IMG/VR virus record: IMGVR_UViG_3300009034_000126
Coordinates: 1 to 35,922 of that record
From: a virus
Strand: one strand, 5' to 3'
DNA: 35,922 nucleotides
Below are positions 8,019 to 15,569 of this stretch, in pieces. Numbering within the stretch: the stretch's first letter is position 1; the number at the start of each line of letters is the position of its first letter. The position numbers were made by a program, and so were the translations under genes. Below the pieces are notes generated by a model. That model searched no databases. It saw nothing but the letters and a program-made list of their open reading frames with translations, and was not told the origin of the DNA.

Positions 8019-9344
8019 ATGAACAAAAAAGACACAAGATTATCTGGCATTGATCCGCTGGCATACACTGGTGTCTTTGCAGAGTCTCCACCGAACATTT
8101 TTAGTAATAATCGAGCTCCTACCACTCAAGACAGAAAAAACTTCCGCCTCGGCGATTTTTGGGTTGATAGAGAGACATTGGATGCCTATTTTCTGGCTGC
8201 ATTATCTGGTGGTTCGGCGACTTGGATAAGAATTGGTACGCCAATTACAACTGTCATCACTTTTGATTGTGATACAGGATCTGCCACACAGGTTGATGGT
8301 GAGATAGATATTTTTGGTGGTGATTTAATTGATACATCTGCTTCTGGTAATACTGTTACATTTGCGCTTACAAATGGCACAGATGGACAGTTAATAATAG
8401 GAGGTGGTACGGCGCCGGCGTGGGCTAATTTAACATCTACCGGTGCTACAATAACAATCACGAATGGGCCTAACACGATCAATTTGGAGGCGGTTGGTGG
8501 TGCAACTGTTTTGACTCAGATTGATGGAGATACTGGCTCAGCTACTCCAACTGCAGGAGAAATAATCGTTGCTGGTGGTACGAATATGAATACCTCAGCT
8601 GCAGCCTCTACTCTTTCAGTAAATCTTAATGATGCTGTAACTCTCGCAGGTACTTTGACATTGAGCGCTCTTGGTGCCGGTGTTATGCAGACCAATGGTT
8701 CTGGGCTAGTAACATCAAATAATGGAACGAATGGGCAATTATTAATAGGGGGTGGAAGTGCACCTGCATGGGCTAATCTTACTTCTACTGGTGGTTCTGT
8801 TGCTATTACTAATGGAGCAAACTCAATAAATATTGAAGGAACTGGGGGAGGTGGTATTGGAACTGCTGGATTTTCTGCGACACAGCAAAATGCAACATCA
8901 GTATTTACAGCAACAATGTCAATAAGATATTTAGGAACATTGGGGGCCATGACAGAATTATTTGATACTGGTTCTGATTTTAATCCTGGTGGTCCTGGAA
9001 GGGCTAGATTCACTGCGCCTCAGACTGGAAAATATTTTTTATCTGTTCGTATTCGTTTTCAGTGGCATCGCGCTTCATCAATATACGGTATGTTTATTAC
9101 CCCTATGATATTAACGAGCAATAGAAATTATGGTCCAATTTGGAATGAGGAGGTAGCTGCTGGATTTGGGCCTTCTTATGCGATTCTTAATTCTTCTGAT
9201 TTGTCTACGTATACAGATATGGATGCAGGAGATGTGGCCGATTTTGGATGGAGACTTAATATAGCACTTGCCACTTTAATAACCATCCCAGGAGTTTTAA
9301 CCCTGGACCCAAAGACATGGGTATATGGATATCTTGTGGAATAG
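8019..9344 (+). CDS. Tail fibre with adaptor motif and C1q-like tip (441 aa)
   Basis: The start is ATG 8019, five bases after AGAGG; an in-frame TTG at 8004 has no better signal. Residues 1-75 hold a module shared with the next two genes: LSGIDPLAYTGV, NRAPTTQDRKNFRLGDFWVD, GGSATWIRIG. Two repeats of NGTDGQLIIGGGTAPAWANLTSTGATITITNG type follow. The C-terminal 150 residues are C1q-like (MTELFDTGSDF, ARFTAPQTGKYFL, DMDAGDVADF, TWVYGYLVE). This is a complete short fibre: likely attachment end, shaft and tip. Confidence 0.83.
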   Translation: MNKKDTRLSGIDPLAYTGVFAESPPNIFSNNRAPTTQDRKNFRLGDFWVDRETLDAYFLAALSGGSATWIRIGTPITTVITFDCDTGSATQVDGEIDIFGGDLIDTSASGNTVTFALTNGTDGQLIIGGGTAPAWANLTSTGATITITNGPNTINLEAVGGATVLTQIDGDTGSATPTAGEIIVAGGTNMNTSAAASTLSVNLNDAVTLAGTLTLSALGAGVMQTNGSGLVTSNNGTNGQLLIGGGSAPAWANLTSTGGSVAITNGANSINIEGTGGGGIGTAGFSATQQNATSVFTATMSIRYLGTLGAMTELFDTGSDFNPGGPGRARFTAPQTGKYFLSVRIRFQWHRASSIYGMFITPMILTSNRNYGPIWNEEVAAGFGPSYAILNSSDLSTYTDMDAGDVADFGWRLNIALATLITIPGVLTLDPKTWVYGYLVE

Positions 9345-9357
9345 AGGATGTTATTAG

Positions 9358-10695
9358 ATGAAGCTTAAAAGAGCACGACTTTCAGGAATAAATCCTCTTT
9401 CATACATGGGAGTAGAGCCAATATCTACTGCTGGGTTAGTGCGTTATAATCGAGCCCCAACTACAAGCGATAGAAAAGATTTTGTTATTGGTTCTTTTTG
9501 GCTTGATATTTCTACAAATCATTTATGGTTTTTGGTAGATCTTGCAAGTGGGTCTGCGACATGGAAACGTATTGGAGAATTTACTGATGGTACAAGTTCT
9601 TTTCCAACAGATTCAGGAACAGCCACAGTATCTCTTGGTATTATTAATTTTCTTGGTGGAACTGCGCTTGAAACAAGTGGGTCAGGGAATACTACATATA
9701 CAGATGTAACAAATGGCACGAATGGGCAATTGCTTATTGGTTCTACCGCATCTGGAGCTGCTTGGGCTAATTTAACGAGTACAGGTGGTACTGTTACTAT
9801 TACAGAGGGGGCCAACAGTATCAATCTTGAAGCTGCTGGTTCGGCAGCTGTTCAATCTTTTATTGCTGATGTTGGAACAGCAACGCCTGCAGCTGGGATA
9901 GTTACATTTGCTGGTGGTACTAATATTACGACGGCTGCTGCCGCATCTACTCTTACAGTAAATTTAGATGATAATGTGACGTTATCTGGCACATTAACGC
10001 TTACGCTCTTGGGTGCTGGCGCAATGCAAACGGATGCATCAGGAGAAGTATTTTCTGATAATGGCACGAATGGTCAGCTTCTTATAGGTGGTGGTACAGA
10101 GCCAAATTGGGCAAATATTACCTCTGCTGATGGAACAGTTACTATTACGAATGGTCCAAATACTATTAATTTAGAGGCTCCTGGAGGTGGATCTGGAGAG
10201 GGATCATTTTTGGCATATCAGCCGAGTACAACTGGATTTGTGATAGTAAATCCAACTTGGGAATATTATTTAGGGGAAGATGTTGCTCTTGTAACAGTGT
10301 TTAATGATCTTAGTGCGTTTTATGTTGGAGATGGAGCTGGAACATCGGCTAAATTTACCGCGCCAACAACTGGCAAATATTTATTAGAGGCTAATATTGC
10401 TTATTTTTCAAAGTTTAACCCCCCAGAAACACGTCCTGGGTTGATGGAAGTTTCTATTGTTACAAGTAATCGTACATATCAGCAAACGCAATTAACTCAA
10501 ACTGGGGCTGTTTGGGATAATGGGATTGGAAAAATAGTAGTACTTGCTGATATGGATTCCGGCGATACGGCTGAATATTATATATCTTTAAAGGCCGGCG
10601 GTGGTCTTTTCAAACGATATCAAATATGGGGACGTTATCTTTATGATGGATCATATTATAATTTTACGTGGGTAAGTGGCTACCGAGTTGCATAG
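9358..10695 (+). CDS. Tail fibre with adaptor motif and C1q-like tip (445 aa)
   Basis: ATG at 9358 lies 13 bases after the previous stop, downstream of AGAGGA. The N-terminal module reads LSGINPLSYMGVEP, NRAPTTSDRKDFVIGSFWLD and GSATWKRIGEF. The shaft has two NGTNGQLLIG repeats and the DVGTATPAAGIVTFAGGTNITTAAAAST block. The tip has LVTVFNDLSAF, KFTAPTTGKYLLEANI and DMDSGDTAEYYISL, consistent with a C1q-like fold, and ends YDGSYYNFTWVSGYRVA. It is the middle member of three tandem paralogues (8019, 9358, 10722); the shaft is conserved and the tip is strongly diverged. Confidence 0.83.
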   Translation: MKLKRARLSGINPLSYMGVEPISTAGLVRYNRAPTTSDRKDFVIGSFWLDISTNHLWFLVDLASGSATWKRIGEFTDGTSSFPTDSGTATVSLGIINFLGGTALETSGSGNTTYTDVTNGTNGQLLIGSTASGAAWANLTSTGGTVTITEGANSINLEAAGSAAVQSFIADVGTATPAAGIVTFAGGTNITTAAAASTLTVNLDDNVTLSGTLTLTLLGAGAMQTDASGEVFSDNGTNGQLLIGGGTEPNWANITSADGTVTITNGPNTINLEAPGGGSGEGSFLAYQPSTTGFVIVNPTWEYYLGEDVALVTVFNDLSAFYVGDGAGTSAKFTAPTTGKYLLEANIAYFSKFNPPETRPGLMEVSIVTSNRTYQQTQLTQTGAVWDNGIGKIVVLADMDSGDTAEYYISLKAGGGLFKRYQIWGRYLYDGSYYNFTWVSGYRVA

Positions 10696-10721
10696 AGTTG
10701 TGAGTCTAATTAGGAATTGAG

Positions 10722-12104
10722 ATGGCAATAAGAAGAGAACATGGAAGACGCAAAGCGGATCGATCTCCGCTTGCCTATAAGGGCGTTGATCCTATTTCGC
10801 CATTTCAGTTTTTTGTATACGCGAAAGCGCCAACATCAGATGATTATATAAGTTTTAATGTTGGCGATATTTGGTTTGATGAGTCAGTTGATAACTTATG
10901 GATGTTGGTTCAAAAAACGCAGGATGCTGCAACATGGCGCGAGCTTGGTTTAATTCCATTTTCGGCTACAAAATTTCCAACTGATTCAGGAACAGCTGAG
11001 CAGGTTGGTGGAGAGGTTAATCTTTTTGGATCTGGAGTTATTTCAACCACAGGAAGTGGAAATACGGCCACTGTTGGTATTCCAGGCGGAACAGATGGTC
11101 AGCTGTTGATTGGAGGAGGTTCCGCAGCAGCATGGGCAAATTTGACGTCATCTGGTGGAACTGTATCTATTACTGAAGGTTCCAATAGCATTAACCTTGA
11201 AGCAACTGGAACGGGGGGTGTTACGTTTCTTTCAGCAGATGTTGGAACTGCAGTTCCGGATGGTGCAAATGCCATTACGATAACAGGTGATTCGAATGTA
11301 AATACATCTGCTGCCGCTGCTACTTTGACAATAAATTTAAATAATTCTGTGAGTATTCCGGGGCCGCTTACATTAACGCCATTAAGTGCGGGTGTTATGC
11401 AGACGAATGCTTCTGGAGTAGTGACGTCGAATAATGGTACTGATGGCCAAGTATTGATTGGCGGTGGCACGGCGCCAGCCTGGGCAAATATAACTTCTAC
11501 TGGTGCAACAATAGTCATCACAAATGGCCCAAATAGCATTGATCTAAGTTATGCAGGTGGAAGTGGGGGTTCAGCATTTCTGGCATATCAAGATGGCGAT
11601 GCAAATAATGTGACTGGTGATGGTACAGGCCCCCCAGGAACTGCTACTACTTATACGCTTGGAACCACAACGGCATTTGCGACTGTTTTTGATACTGGTA
11701 GTGATATTTCTGTTGGTGGCGGTGGTTCTCCAGTTACTTTCACGGTCCCAGCTACAGGCAAATACCATTTGATGATTCAGGTATATCATGAATATGATGG
11801 GCTGTATGACACAGGAGGACCAGGAGCTGATCTTTTCTATCCATATGAGATGGAAATTATCACAACAGCAAGAACATTTTCGACCGATCATATGATAGTT
11901 AAAGGAGTATCTGGTGGTGCAGCTCCATTGATTGCTGAAAAAGATACTGCATTTATGAGTATTGTTGCTGATATGACAGCAGGAGATACGGCAACATATA
12001 CAATTCGGATTGATCTTGATACATCTGGGGTAAAAAAAGAGAATATAGTTGGAGGAACATCAGCTATTCTGAAGACATGGATTAGTGGGTTCCAAATAGC
12101 TTAG
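10722..12104 (+). CDS. Tail fibre with adaptor motif and C1q-like tip (460 aa)
   Basis: ATG at 10722 follows AGGAATTGAG. The N-terminal module is RSPLAYKGVDPI, KAPTSDDYISFNVGDIWFDE and DAATWRELG. The shaft repeats are DGQLLIGGGSAAAWANLTSSGG and DGQVLIGGGTAPAWANITSTGA. The tip has AFLAYQDGDANNVTGDGT, ATVFDTGSDISVGGGGSPVTF, VPATGKYHL and DMTAGDTATYTI, ending ILKTWISGFQIA. It is the last gene of the fibre module and is followed 25 bases later by a strong terminator. Like its two upstream paralogues it should be a receptor-binding fibre. Confidence 0.83.
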   Translation: MAIRREHGRRKADRSPLAYKGVDPISPFQFFVYAKAPTSDDYISFNVGDIWFDESVDNLWMLVQKTQDAATWRELGLIPFSATKFPTDSGTAEQVGGEVNLFGSGVISTTGSGNTATVGIPGGTDGQLLIGGGSAAAWANLTSSGGTVSITEGSNSINLEATGTGGVTFLSADVGTAVPDGANAITITGDSNVNTSAAAATLTINLNNSVSIPGPLTLTPLSAGVMQTNASGVVTSNNGTDGQVLIGGGTAPAWANITSTGATIVITNGPNSIDLSYAGGSGGSAFLAYQDGDANNVTGDGTGPPGTATTYTLGTTTAFATVFDTGSDISVGGGGSPVTFTVPATGKYHLMIQVYHEYDGLYDTGGPGADLFYPYEMEIITTARTFSTDHMIVKGVSGGAAPLIAEKDTAFMSIVADMTAGDTATYTIRIDLDTSGVKKENIVGGTSAILKTWISGFQIA

Positions 12105-12128
12105 AAAAAACTTCATTACTACACTTCC

Positions 12129-12162
12129 GGCCGCATCATTCCACCGATGGTGCGGCCTTTTT
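12129..12162 (+). terminator. Rho-independent terminator of the fibre module
   Basis: GGCCGCATCAT (12129-12139) pairs with ATGGTGCGGCC (12147-12157) over 11 bp with one T-G pair around a 7-nt loop, then TTTTT. It lies 25 bases after the last fibre stop and faces the converging minus-strand operon. Confidence 0.88.
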
Positions 12163-12163
12163 A

Positions 12164-12291
12164 TAGGCCTATCGAGGATAGCCTATAAGAGCAGTGTTTT
12201 TCCAAGGGGTGGAGAAATTTTATGTCAATAGTCCCAAGTAAGAGTTGATCAATTCTCTTAATTGGGACCTCTTTTAAAGAAAAGGAGGTCA
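12164..12291. repeat. Cluster of inverted repeats between convergent operons
   Basis: Three more inverted repeats lie here. TAGGCCTATC-GAG-GATAGCCTA is at about 12164-12186. GTCCCAA with TAAGAG on one side and CTCTTA with TTGGGAC on the other centre on TTGATCAA (about 12230-12268). GACCTCTTTT pairs with AAAAGGAGGTC (about 12267-12290). They probably stop transcription arriving from both sides. No gene is convincing here. Confidence 0.55.
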
Positions 12292-12597
12292 TTAATGGTC
12301 AAAGAACGATTTCTTTTTGATGTTAGCCATTTGATACATAAGCGTTGTTTCTTCGATGAATGCTGGATCATAAAACATTTCTTGTAGTGCTGTTTCCAAA
12401 AACTCTGCCATTGGGATCCAGTGTGGTTTTTCTTCGTTTTTGCTGGTTTGTATGTAAAACGAATATGTTTCTTCGTCGCTCATTCCGGTGATCACTTTTG
12501 TGATCGTTGCATAAGGTGCTGATTCATGTTTTGTTGGTGCGCTGTAACGCTCTGTAATCTCTATTGGTCGACGGGCTCTCGACTCTGCTTTTTTCAT
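12292..12597 (-). CDS. Hypothetical protein, last gene of the early operon (101 aa)
   Basis: The chosen start is ATG at 12597, preceded by AAGGGAAAATATA on the minus strand. An alternative in-frame ATG at 12651 overlaps the ERF gene end and has a poorer ribosome site. The protein begins with a basic stretch (KKAESRARRPIEI), then has a YATITKVITG strand, EETYSFYIQTSKNEEKPHWIPMAEFLETAL and an acidic helical end. No family is recognised and no membrane segment is seen. Its place downstream of the ERF annealing protein suggests a DNA-metabolism accessory role, but nothing in its sequence proves it. Confidence 0.65.
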   Translation of the reverse strand: MKKAESRARRPIEITERYSAPTKHESAPYATITKVITGMSDEETYSFYIQTSKNEEKPHWIPMAEFLETALQEMFYDPAFIEETTLMYQMANIKKKSFFDH

Positions 12598-12634
12598 TAT
12601 ATTTTCCCTTGAAGATATGATCTTTAAGAGTGTA

Positions 12635-13396
12635 TTATTTTTTTCCTTCATTTCTTATCTGTTTTATTTCCCGAATGCGTTTGATTGCAATTAAGAATTT
12701 GTTTTTTGGCATGTCAGCAAGGCTTTGCAGGTGCATTTTCTCTAGTATTTCATCTGCAAGGTCAGGGTATTGCTGTAGTTCGTATTCAAGTTCTTCAATT
12801 TGTTCTTTTGTTATTGTTTCTTTTGATTGCTTTTTGGGATTGTATTTATTTGATGGTCCTTTCGCGATTATATCTCGTGATTCAACCATTGCGACTTCAG
12901 CGTCGTCATCGGTAATGTCATCGGTTGGTGCGATACCAAGGATAGCCATTGCAGAGTATCGACGTTGGTAGGTAAGGGTTGAGCCGTATGTTTGCGCATC
13001 GTTTTTTGTTGGCAATATACGCGCCCGTGTTTCTATCCATTCGCCGCTTGAGTGAATGAGTCTGGTATGGAGAACGGTTGGTCCAGTCTCCGTTATTTTC
13101 GTGTATTGTGAGAAGGATATGCCATTCTTTGTGAGTGCTGGCCTGACTGCTTTTAATATCGTATAAAGATCAGCGTATTGTGATTTGTAGTATGGATTTT
13201 CTCTATTATATTCTACTGCTTTATATTCTGCTTGTGCTTTAGCGAACGCTGGCGCAAAGTTCTTCAATGATGAAGATTGATATGGATCTTCCGGTTGTGG
13301 CAATTTCTTAAACAGGTCTTCCACTTTTTTGGACAGTTTTGTTTCAGCAAGCCTAGTGACGGCTTCTACAATTTGAGCGAATTCACTTATTTCCAT
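12635..13396 (-). CDS. erf: ERF-family single-strand DNA annealing protein (253 aa)
   Basis: ATG at 13396 is preceded by AGGAAGG at ideal spacing; an in-frame ATG two codons upstream directly abuts that site. The core matches the ERF superfamily: NPYYKSQYADLYTILKAVRPALTKNGISF (about residues 67-95) and the characteristic GSTLTYQRRYSAMAILGIAPTDDITDDDAE (about 138-167). ERF proteins, first known from phage P22, form rings on single-stranded DNA and promote annealing in phage recombination and genome circularisation or repair. The C-terminal third is basic and helical. It overlaps the upstream gene by 14 bases. No partner exonuclease was found in the window. Confidence 0.93.
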   Translation of the reverse strand: MEISEFAQIVEAVTRLAETKLSKKVEDLFKKLPQPEDPYQSSSLKNFAPAFAKAQAEYKAVEYNRENPYYKSQYADLYTILKAVRPALTKNGISFSQYTKITETGPTVLHTRLIHSSGEWIETRARILPTKNDAQTYGSTLTYQRRYSAMAILGIAPTDDITDDDAEVAMVESRDIIAKGPSNKYNPKKQSKETITKEQIEELEYELQQYPDLADEILEKMHLQSLADMPKNKFLIAIKRIREIKQIRNEGKK

Positions 13397-13655
13397 GGTC
13401 ATCCTTCCTGGTTTCTTTAGTTAATTCTACAAGAGAATCAAAAAGATCACATAGTTCTGGATTTTGAGTTCGTATTAAATATTGCACCGGCCCAAGCTCT
13501 TGGTATATTTCCGCCATCTTTTTCTCTTTTGCGTGCGCTTGTTTAAGTAGCTCTTTAGATTCTTTGCCGAGTGCATTAAACTCTTCCATTTTTTCATCAA
13601 TCTTTTTTTGCATCAAAACAAAGAGTTCTTTAATGTCAATTTTGCTGAGATCCAT
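13383..13655 (-). CDS. Coiled-coil hypothetical protein of the early operon (90 aa)
   Basis: ATG 13655 follows GAGGAAAACAAAC on the minus strand; an in-frame TTG at 13670 would place the ribosome site inside the gene. Residues 10-55 (MQKKIDEKMEEFNALGKESKELLKQAHAKEKKMAEIYQ) form a strong heptad-like helix, probably a coiled coil. The end is acidic. It overlaps the upstream gene by 20 bases and the ERF gene by 14, so it is translated as part of the same operon. No family is recognised. Confidence 0.7.
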   Translation of the reverse strand: MDLSKIDIKELFVLMQKKIDEKMEEFNALGKESKELLKQAHAKEKKMAEIYQELGPVQYLIRTQNPELCDLFDSLVELTKETRKDDHGNK

Positions 13656-14007
13656 GTTTGTTTTCCTCAAAAAATTGATTTATTTTTGCTTTCCAAAGCA
13701 CCGTGTTTTTAGATATAACTTCTTTGTTTTCCTGAAAAAACACTAAATCTTGTACTTCCCCATATTTCAACAAGCGAATACTGGCACCCATGCTCCCCCT
13801 TAGTAGTAATTCTGTAAGTTGTTCAGTTCTTGCAATAAAGAGGTTAACTGTCTGTACGAATTTCTTGCATGCTTCCTTGGAGGTTTCATCTTTAGAATAA
13901 TTCTCTGGCAGCATTTTAAACTTCAAGCAGCATTCGTCGTATATAAATTCGAAAGATTCATCAAAGTCTTTTGGTTTTTTTTTGATTTCGTAACCCATAA
14001 TATTCAT
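13636..14007 (-). CDS. Hypothetical protein of the early operon (123 aa)
   Basis: ATG at 14007 follows AAGGAATTTAC on the minus strand. The sequence is largely helical, with YEIKKKPKDFDESFEFIYDECCLKF, AARTEQ-like helices (FIARTEQLTELLLRG) and VLWKAKINQFFEENK. The vicinal Cys pair (CC, about residues 26-27) is notable in an otherwise cysteine-poor genome. I recognise no domain. It lies 9 bases downstream of the first operon gene and overlaps the next. Confidence 0.68.
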   Translation of the reverse strand: MNIMGYEIKKKPKDFDESFEFIYDECCLKFKMLPENYSKDETSKEACKKFVQTVNLFIARTEQLTELLLRGSMGASIRLLKYGEVQDLVFFQENKEVISKNTVLWKAKINQFFEENKHGSQQN

Positions 14008-14016
14008 GTAAATTCC

Positions 14017-14328
14017 TTATACTTTGGACAACTTCCACATCATCACTGGTTCTTTACGGTATGGTTCCAGGTCCACCCCCGCTAACTCCTTCACCTGAGT
14101 ATAGTCCACCGCCCCTTTGCGGATGATGCATGTAAACAAAAAACCACCACCCTTTGCGTTCTTATAGTTAGACAGCTCCTTAAGTTGATTCTTGAGTTTT
14201 ACTTCTTGTTGATCCAATTCTTGACGAATTTGACACATATTATGTAATTCTCGTGCTATTTTTATCCAGTCTTGCTTGCGAGAAATATGATCTTTATTAG
14301 TTTCTATTGAGAGGGTAAAAATACTCAT
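14017..14328 (-). CDS. Small protein resembling the C-terminal tail of YqaJ-type exonucleases (103 aa)
   Basis: ATG at 14328 follows GAGGATTCAT on the minus strand. Residues 20-55 form a coiled coil (IARELHNMCQIRQELDQQEVKLKNQLKELS). The end reads GGGFLFTCIIRKGAVDYTQVKELAGVDLEPYRKEPVMMWKL. That IRKGAVDY...ELxGVDLExYRKxP...W pattern is what I remember at the C-terminus of phage YqaJ-type exonucleases, or as a stand-alone accessory beside recombination genes. Here the nuclease domain is absent. It is the promoter-proximal gene of the ERF operon, consistent with a recombination role. The family link is from memory and needs a profile search. Confidence 0.72.
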   Translation of the reverse strand: MSIFTLSIETNKDHISRKQDWIKIARELHNMCQIRQELDQQEVKLKNQLKELSNYKNAKGGGFLFTCIIRKGAVDYTQVKELAGVDLEPYRKEPVMMWKLSKV

Positions 14329-14369
14329 ATGAATCCTCGATTTGTACTGAAATTATCACTGCTAATAAC

Positions 14370-14397
14370 AGATTACATCTTTTTGTGGTGGTGTCAA
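14370..14397 (-). promoter_or_regulatory. Predicted promoter of the minus-strand early operon
   Basis: On the minus strand a perfect TTGACA (14392-14397) is followed after 16 bases by TAATCT (14370-14375), about 42 bases upstream of the first start codon. The surrounding GTGT-CA-ACAC (14391-14400) is a small inverted repeat that could be an operator. A plus-strand promoter for the 14457 gene probably lies in the adjacent TATATGATATAGTG (14402-14415), but its -35 is weak. Confidence 0.6.
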
Positions 14398-14456
14398 CAC
14401 GTATATGATATAGTGTAGGTGTGTTGTATTTGTTTACTTATTACAAAGGGTTTTTT

Positions 14457-14762
14457 ATGAGAAAGAGATATTCGTTGATTTTGTTATTTGGTGTGTGTGG
14501 TTGTTTGTATGGGATGAAGTGTTCTCCAGCTGATTTAAAGGATGTTGAAAAGGGGGATCTTCCGCCGGAATCGATGTCGATCAAGAGAGGTAGATCGATC
14601 AAAAAAGATAGGTTGACGAAAGATGTCATGCCGCCCGAGTCGATATATCAGTTGCGGGTACATGATATTGAAGATGATGTGCCACCAGAATCGATGTCAA
14701 AAGAAGAAAATGATGATATTGAAAGCGGTAGCAGGGGGCCGTTATGTCATATGAATTTTTGA
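14457..14762 (+). CDS. Exported protein with three PPES repeats (101 aa)
   Basis: The start ATG 14457 follows AAAGGG at 6 bases; an in-frame upstream start at 14421 has no ribosome site. Residues 1-18 (MRKRYSLILLFGVCGCLY) are a signal peptide. Export as a lipoprotein (VCGC) or cleavage near LYG are both possible. The mature part is acidic and carries three copies of a DLPPESMS / VMPPESIY / DVPPESMS motif roughly 25 residues apart. No known domain. The gene overlaps the next by 19 bases and starts a three-gene set of exported proteins divergent from the early operon. A role at the host envelope is likely from the signal peptide only. Confidence 0.7.
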   Translation: MRKRYSLILLFGVCGCLYGMKCSPADLKDVEKGDLPPESMSIKRGRSIKKDRLTKDVMPPESIYQLRVHDIEDDVPPESMSKEENDDIESGSRGPLCHMNF

Positions 14763-15178
14763 ATGGTAAGAAGCGATTCATTTTTGTTTTGGTATTGCTT
14801 TCAATGTCACACAGATTGAATACAGCGCCTCCGGAAAAGAAGAGTCTTTTTACGCGAGGCATTTTTTTTGTTGTTAATTTCTTTTTTCCGAAAAGAGAAG
14901 AGTTTAAATGCACGACGCTTAAGGAAGAAGCATACAAGACATTCCAAGAGAGTCGTATTGCAACAGGTGCTCAAAACCCGTTTAAGTTGCGAGAATTTAA
15001 GCACTCTCGAGCGGAATCGGCGATAGCGCGGCATGACTCCTTTGATTTGGATGATCTTTTTCAGGCTCCCAAGACATTTAACACTCCAATAAAAGGAAAC
15101 CCTGAACAGATTCTTTCTGATATAAACGACATGAGTGAAGAAGACTTTGAAGCTTACATACAAAAACATCAAGCATGA
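14744..15178 (+). CDS. Exported or membrane-anchored hypothetical protein (144 aa)
   Basis: ATG at 14744 follows AGGGGGCCGTT, overlapping the end of the preceding gene. Residues 8-28 (GKKRFIFVLVLLSMSHRLNTA) look like a signal peptide with a late cleavage site. A second hydrophobic patch (RGIFFVVNFFFPK, about 38-50) could be membrane-associated. The rest is charged, with an acidic C-terminus (ILSDINDMSEEDFEAYIQKH). I recognise no family. Its conserved place between two other exported proteins suggests a small functional set, for example host surface alteration or superinfection exclusion, but that is conjecture. Confidence 0.68.
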   Translation: MSYEFLNGKKRFIFVLVLLSMSHRLNTAPPEKKSLFTRGIFFVVNFFFPKREEFKCTTLKEEAYKTFQESRIATGAQNPFKLREFKHSRAESAIARHDSFDLDDLFQAPKTFNTPIKGNPEQILSDINDMSEEDFEAYIQKHQA

Positions 15179-15186
15179 GGAATACA

Positions 15187-15513
15187 ATGAAGAAGATTAT
15201 CCTGGTAGTTGCTTGTTTATTGGGTCATCAATCGTTGTTTGCTAATACGGTTACGCTTAAAGGATGTGTGGATCATCCAGATCGCATGGCATTGATATGT
15301 GCATATAAGATGCAATGGTTTGTTGAAGATTGTACTACGACGCTCAAGGGATTTTTTTCTCGTTCTGGGACTGTAGTTTCGAAGGCATATACAACAACAA
15401 AAGGCTATGTAGAACAGGCTTTTGAGGTAACATGCAAGGTGGTTGCCTATATACTCGCATCTCCATTTATTGTAGCGAAAGAGATAAAATATTTGATATA
15501 TGGGAAAAGTTAA
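15187..15513 (+). CDS. Exported hypothetical protein (108 aa)
   Basis: The chosen ATG 15187 follows GAGGAATACA; an in-frame ATG at 15175 overlaps the previous stop and has a poorer ribosome site. Residues 1-19 (MKKIILVVACLLGHQSLFA) form a clear type I signal peptide with an LFA-N cleavage site. The mature region has four or five cysteines (GCVDH, LICAY, EDCTTT, VTCKV) that may form disulphides outside the cytoplasm. A hydrophobic segment (VVAYILASPFIVAKEIKYLIYG, about 85-106) could insert in a membrane. The function is unknown. It is the last gene of the exported-protein set. Confidence 0.72.
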   Translation: MKKIILVVACLLGHQSLFANTVTLKGCVDHPDRMALICAYKMQWFVEDCTTTLKGFFSRSGTVVSKAYTTTKGYVEQAFEVTCKVVAYILASPFIVAKEIKYLIYGKS

Positions 15514-15541
15514 GGCACATTAAAAAACATTGAAATAATCA

Positions 15542-15569
15542 TTGAACGAGCGTTCAACTCTAGTACTAA
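15542..15569 (+). promoter_or_regulatory. Operator-like inverted repeat overlapping a predicted promoter
   Basis: TTGAACG-AG-CGTTCAA (15542-15557) is a perfect 7+2+7 inverted repeat. Its left arm supplies a TTGAAC -35 element, and TACTAA (15564-15569) lies 16 bases downstream as a -10. The 15595 gene, which encodes a winged-helix protein, follows directly. A dimeric repressor bound here would block the promoter; candidates in this genome are the 15595 product itself or the ribbon-helix-helix protein at 33461. Confidence 0.6.

Noticed and set aside
1-12104. Diversity-generating retroelement driving fibre-tip variation
   Set aside because: No reverse transcriptase gene and no template/variable repeat pair were found; the variation is explained by gene duplication and divergence.
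12222-12248. Eight-codon leader peptide MSIVPSKS ahead of an inverted repeat (attenuator)
   Set aside because: No amino-acid run suited to attenuation and no regulated gene downstream on the plus strand.
12295-12387. Plus-strand 30-codon frame after AAGGAGGTCATTA
   Set aside because: Excellent ribosome-site match, but it lies antisense to the 12292 gene, is hydrophobic/irregular in composition and follows a strong terminator; probably chance from the GACCTC hairpin.
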